9,532 nucleotides of DNA, taken from contig JAFYOK010000026.1 in assembly GCA_017560175.1 (NCBI GenBank), positions 1 to 9,532 of the forward strand. The letters run 5' to 3'. The stretch is from Clostridia bacterium. Lineage in GTDB: Bacteria; Bacillota; Clostridia; Oscillospirales; Butyricicoccaceae. Shown piece after piece: positions 5,564-9,532 of the stretch. Within the stretch, counting starts at the first letter, position 1. Each line of letters starts with the position of its first letter. Under the pieces are notes generated by a model. That model made no database searches, was not told the origin of the DNA, and saw nothing but the letters and a program-made list of their open reading frames with translations. The position numbers and the translations under genes are program-made.

Positions 5564-6430
5564 TTAGCCTTCGTGATGCCAGAAGCCGAGGACACGGAAA
5601 TAATACATTTCCAGCTCCATCTGGTAGAGGGCAGCGCGGGTATCGAGCGAGTCGAAGTTGCCCGAAAGATCGATGAAGATCAGATCGTCGGGGTGGCCGT
5701 CGCCGGGGATGGAGCGGCGCAGACGCATGTTTTCGATGTTGAGCTTGGCTTCGGCCAGAGTCGACAGGGTCTGGGTCAGAGAACCATAACTGCGCTTGAC
5801 AGCAAAGGCCAGAGACATACGGTTGCAGTCTTCCTTGCGAACCAACTTCTTGGAAAGGACAAAATAACGGCGGTCGCTGTCGGTGACGTAGGGACGGAAG
5901 CTGTGGTTGAGGTACAGATCACGCTTGTAGAAGCGGAGATAGATGTCGCTCAGGTCGTGGGTATTGGAGATAGAGAAAGCTGCATGAGCTGCTTCGCCGC
6001 GCTCGACCATGTCCAGCGCTTCGTCGACAGATGCGCAGGGGGTGACCTGCAGATTCAATGTGGCGGAAACATCTTCTACCTGATGGGCAGGGCAGACAAC
6101 AATGCCTTCGGCCTCGGTATCGGTTACAGCCAGCTCATGGGGCAGCTTGTGCTCGGTATTGTGCTTGAGGGTCCAGCGGTACTGCTGACCGCGATGCATA
6201 CGGGTGATGGTCGACCAGAGAGAGTTGGCCTTGAGCAGCAGCTCGGGCGGGAACTGGGCGGCAACGCTGCGGACATAGGCGGTCTCGGCAGCTTCATCAA
6301 AAATCTCTTCGTTGAGGTCGCGACGAGTCTCGGCCATCATGGCAGCGATGTCCATGCGCTTCTGGAAGGTTTCGGCCAGGGCATCATCGCAGGTCGAGAT
6401 GATATGTGTCAGAAGTTTGAGCTGATTCAT
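5564..6430 (-). CDS. P-protein-like protein: degenerate chorismate mutase / prephenate dehydratase with ACT domain
   Basis: 288 residues, against roughly 360-390 for a true bifunctional P-protein of phenylalanine synthesis. An AroQ-like helical domain (about 1-90) is followed by a short prephenate-dehydratase-like middle (about 105-200) and an ACT domain (about 207-285, with GSLTQTLSTLAEAKLNIENM and a terminal LGFW). By-eye alignment to E. coli chorismate mutase keeps Arg25, Asp45, Glu49 and Gln83 but replaces Arg11, Lys39 and Arg51 by Thr8, Arg36 and Ala48. In the middle domain the glycine-rich substrate loop is lost (VVCPAHQVEDVS), ENS becomes SNT (155-157), and the catalytic Thr of the TRF motif is Arg187 (RRYF). 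I infer loss of dehydratase activity and doubtful mutase activity; a regulatory, phenylalanine-sensing role is possible. The start at 6430 follows AAAGGAA. It is transcribed alone from its own promoter. Confidence 0.8.
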   Translation of the reverse strand: MNQLKLLTHIISTCDDALAETFQKRMDIAAMMAETRRDLNEEIFDEAAETAYVRSVAAQFPPELLLKANSLWSTITRMHRGQQYRWTLKHNTEHKLPHELAVTDTEAEGIVVCPAHQVEDVSATLNLQVTPCASVDEALDMVERGEAAHAAFSISNTHDLSDIYLRFYKRDLYLNHSFRPYVTDSDRRYFVLSKKLVRKEDCNRMSLAFAVKRSYGSLTQTLSTLAEAKLNIENMRLRRSIPGDGHPDDLIFIDLSGNFDSLDTRAALYQMELEMYYFRVLGFWHHEG

Positions 6431-6505
6431 ACGATCATTCCTTTATTGAGAATATGGAAAAATAATAAATTGATATGCCGCAGACGGCGACATCTGTATG
6501 TCTAT

Positions 6506-6535
6506 ATCATAGCCTAAAAAACGGAAAGCTGTCAA
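6506..6535 (-). promoter_or_regulatory. Promoter of the P-protein-like gene
   Basis: On the minus strand, TTGACA (6530-6535), 18 bases, then TATGAT (6506-6511). The leader is about 70 bases. No ribosome-stalling leader peptide or T-box is evident in it. Confidence 0.78.
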
Positions 6536-6544
6536 CCGATGTAA

Positions 6545-6573
6545 TTTACAAAAATGTTGGGATATGATATACT
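6545..6573 (+). promoter_or_regulatory. Promoter of the threonine aldolase gene
   Basis: TTTACA (6545-6550), 17 bases, then TATACT (6568-6573). It is back-to-back with the divergent promoter: the two -35 boxes are nine bases apart. Short arms GGATAT/ATATCC (6560-6565/6584-6589) flank the -10 but are too weak to call an operator. Confidence 0.75.
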
Positions 6574-6638
6574 TATATTGCAAATATCCACTTATTTGAT
6601 AAAAAACTGTAAACTTTTATTCCATTGGAGGATCTGTT

Positions 6639-7661
6639 ATGCGATATGTAGATTTCCGCAGCGATACCGGCACACAGCCCACCGAGGAGATGCGTGCTGC
6701 CATGGCAGCAGCCATCGTCGGCGATGATGTCTATGGAGAAGACCCCACCACCAATGCGCTGGAAGAACTGGCCGCCCGTATGCTGGGCAAGGAAAAGGCC
6801 ATGTTCATTTCGTCGGGCCACATGGGCAATCAGCTGGCCATCATGGGTCATACCAAGCGCGGTGATGAGATCATTGTCGGCCGCGAATCCCATATCGTCA
6901 CCCACGAAGCCGGTGCCACAGCTCTGCTCAGTGGTGCCAACTGCTGTATCCTCGATTTCCCCGGAGAGATGCCCGACCCTGTCATGATCGAGCGTGCCAT
7001 CCGTCAGAAAGATATCCACCATCCCGATACCGGCATGATCTCCTATGAGAACGCGCTGGCCGGCGGCCGTGTTGTGCCTCTGGATGTTATGAAGGCGGTC
7101 TGGGAAGTCGGTCAGAAGCATGGCGTCCCTGTCCATATCGACGGTGCCCGTCTGTTCAATGCAGCCACCGCACTGGGTGTTCCTGCCGGCGAGATGGGCA
7201 AGTATTGCGATACTGTCACCTGCTGCCTGTCCAAGGGTCTGTGTGCTCCCGTCGGTGCTATCCTGGCCGGTTCTGCCGAGTTTATCGACAAGGCTCGCCG
7301 CAATCGCAAGATCCTGGGCGGCGGTATGCGCCAGACAGGTATCCTGGCCGCAGCCGGCATCATTGCTCTGGAGAAGATGACCCTCCGCCTGCAGGAAGAC
7401 CATGACAACGCCAAGTATCTGGCGCAGAAGCTGAGCGAGATCGAGTACATCACCTGTGATCCCGAGGCCGTTGAGATCAATATGGTCTTCTGCACCATCG
7501 ATCAGCCGGAAGAGAAAAAGGCAGAAATGCAGGCCAAACTGCAGGAGATGGGCTATATCACCGGCGGCTATGACGGCGGCCCCACACGCTTTGTCACCAA
7601 CAACGGCACCTCGCGCGCCGATGTGGACGGTCTGGTCGAAGCCATCAAAGCTTGTTTTTAA
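6639..7661 (+). CDS. ltaE: Low-specificity L-threonine aldolase (PLP enzyme)
   Basis: A 340-residue, fold-type I PLP enzyme that cleaves L-threonine or L-allo-threonine to glycine and acetaldehyde. Landmarks: the N-terminal FRSDTGTQPTEEM (6-18), GDDVYGEDPTTN (28-39), SSGHMGNQ (58-65, cofactor phosphate region), His85 in GRESH (ring stacking), HIDGARLFNAA (166-176, Asp168 to the PLP nitrogen and Arg171) and LSKGLCAPVGA with the Schiff-base Lys199. Length is normal. E. coli LtaE has ENTH with a His near the substrate; here the motif is ENALAGG (137-143), with Leu at that place, so stereo-specificity may differ. The start follows TTGGAGGA with good spacing and a clear promoter. Beta-eliminating aldolase relatives are the only serious alternative. 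Confidence 0.92.
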   Translation: MRYVDFRSDTGTQPTEEMRAAMAAAIVGDDVYGEDPTTNALEELAARMLGKEKAMFISSGHMGNQLAIMGHTKRGDEIIVGRESHIVTHEAGATALLSGANCCILDFPGEMPDPVMIERAIRQKDIHHPDTGMISYENALAGGRVVPLDVMKAVWEVGQKHGVPVHIDGARLFNAATALGVPAGEMGKYCDTVTCCLSKGLCAPVGAILAGSAEFIDKARRNRKILGGGMRQTGILAAAGIIALEKMTLRLQEDHDNAKYLAQKLSEIEYITCDPEAVEINMVFCTIDQPEEKKAEMQAKLQEMGYITGGYDGGPTRFVTNNGTSRADVDGLVEAIKACF

Positions 7662-7666
7662 GGAAG

Positions 7667-7702
7667 ATTCCGGTCGAAAAAGTAATGAAAAATCACCGGA
7701 AT
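7667..7702. repeat. Inverted repeat downstream of the threonine aldolase gene
   Basis: ATTCCGGT (7667-7674) and ACCGGAAT (7695-7702) are perfect 8-base arms with a 20-base A-rich loop, starting six bases after the stop codon. No T-tract follows, so it is not a standard terminator. It may stabilise the 3' end of the message. Confidence 0.45.
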
Positions 7703-7744
7703 ACATAGACAAGCAGACAAAACTGTGTTAATCTAAAGAGTGTA

Positions 7745-7785
7745 GATGCGGGCAGGGGAGACCTGTCTGCGCATCTGCATGTTTT
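7745..7785 (+). terminator. Possible weak terminator after the threonine aldolase gene
   Basis: GATGCG (7745-7750) pairs with CGCATC (7770-7775). The stem continues, after a two-base bulge, with GGCAGG against CCTGTC (7751-7756/7762-7767, one G-T pair) around a five-base loop. The following bases are TGCATGTTTTG, a poor T-tract displaced from the stem, so termination would be partial. The 163-base gap to the next gene otherwise shows only one other inverted repeat and no convincing promoter. Confidence 0.4.
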
Positions 7786-7824
7786 GAAAAAATCTTAAAT
7801 CTAAGATATAGGAGTGAATTACCA

Positions 7825-8106
7825 ATGGTCAAGACATACAGCTACAGCACCATCGGCACCGGCATCTGCACACCTCAGTTCATCTTCCACATCGAAGGCG
7901 ACACTCTGGTCGAGCTGGAAATGCCCCGCCGCGGCTGCGACGGTAACCTGAAGGGCATCGCATCTCTGCTCAGAGGCATGAACATCGATCATATCATCGA
8001 GCGCTGCGAAGGTATCACCTGCGGCCCTCGTGCTTCGTCCTGCCCCGGCCAGATCGCCGAAGGCCTCAAGGCTTACAAGCAGGCCGTCGCTATGGGCGAG
8101 ATCTAA
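7825..8106 (+). CDS. Small TSCPD-domain protein (TIGR03905-like)
   Basis: A 93-residue protein made of a single TSCPD domain. This domain is otherwise found at the C-terminus of B12-dependent ribonucleotide reductases and as small stand-alone proteins in Firmicutes. Typical features are the N-terminal GTGICTPQF (Cys15), RRGCDGN (36-41, Cys38), Cys61, and GITCGPRASSCPGQ (63-76, Cys66 and Cys73). The repeated cysteines suggest metal binding or redox chemistry, but no function is established that I know of. AGGAG at 7810-7814 precedes the ATG by ten bases. It lies 47 bases upstream of the asparaginyl-tRNA synthetase gene on the same strand with no terminator between, so the two are probably co-transcribed. 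No signal peptide or membrane segment is seen. Confidence 0.88.
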   Translation: MVKTYSYSTIGTGICTPQFIFHIEGDTLVELEMPRRGCDGNLKGIASLLRGMNIDHIIERCEGITCGPRASSCPGQIAEGLKAYKQAVAMGEI

Positions 8107-8153
8107 GTCTGCATCCAATTATCTTTCAATAGAACCGAAAGGGAATTACTACA

Positions 8154-9532
<1,379 letters not shown>

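Noticed and set aside
5555..6517. 320-codon plus-strand frame across the P-protein-like gene
   Set aside because: It is the reverse-strand image of the ACT/chorismate-mutase-like gene. It starts just after a terminator and has no promoter or ribosome site.
6573..7712. 379-codon minus-strand frame across the threonine aldolase gene
   Set aside because: It is antisense to a gene with all PLP-enzyme motifs and spans both ends of that gene including its leader. The composition is typical of a shadow.
7784..7812. Possible promoter TTGAAA...TATAGG just before the TSCPD gene
   Set aside because: Transcription would start at or beyond the ribosome-binding site, leaving no usable leader.
8107..8153. 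T-box or other leader control for asnS
   Set aside because: The gap is only 47 bases and contains no T-box motif, specifier stem or terminator hairpin.

Overview
The window is ordinary chromosomal DNA of a low-redundancy Firmicutes genome. It is most likely from a gut-type clostridium of the Oscillospiraceae/Ruminococcaceae (Faecalibacterium-, Gemmiger- or Subdoligranulum-like). The reasons are strong AAAGGAG-type ribosome sites, consensus TTGACA/TATAAT promoters in AT-rich gaps, GC-rich coding sequence, and a YtrA-type GntR/ABC cluster. The taxon is an inference. I see no phage, transposon, CRISPR array, tRNA or rRNA.

Layout. Positions 1-2989 (minus strand) hold a tightly packed five-gene operon. 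In transcription order it encodes a short GntR repressor, a 245-residue membrane protein, a 174-residue membrane protein, an ABC ATPase, and an exported protein cut by the window edge. It starts from a perfect TTGACA-N17-TATAAT promoter overlaid by two copies of an AACTGTAT-N10-ATACAGTT-type operator, so it is probably autoregulated and induced by a signal. Next (minus) come a four-hairpin region with a terminator (3102-3296) and the inorganic pyrophosphatase gene (3305-3838). A divergent promoter pair separates it from an AzgA/PbuG-type purine permease gene (4046-5464, plus). Two back-to-back terminators (5478-5548) separate that from a convergent minus-strand gene (5564-6430). Its product has the chorismate mutase / prephenate dehydratase / ACT layout of a P-protein but lacks several catalytic residues. 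A second divergent promoter pair leads to a plus-strand threonine aldolase gene (6639-7661), a small TSCPD-domain gene (7825-8106) and asparaginyl-tRNA synthetase (from 8154, missing only its last few codons).

How the genes relate. Most are housekeeping: pyrophosphate removal, purine uptake, threonine/glycine metabolism and Asn-tRNA charging. The parts deserving attention are the GntR-controlled transporter operon with its unrecognised exported protein, the apparently catalytically degenerate P-protein-like gene, and the cluster of stable hairpins downstream of the pyrophosphatase gene. No clearly new multi-gene system is visible.
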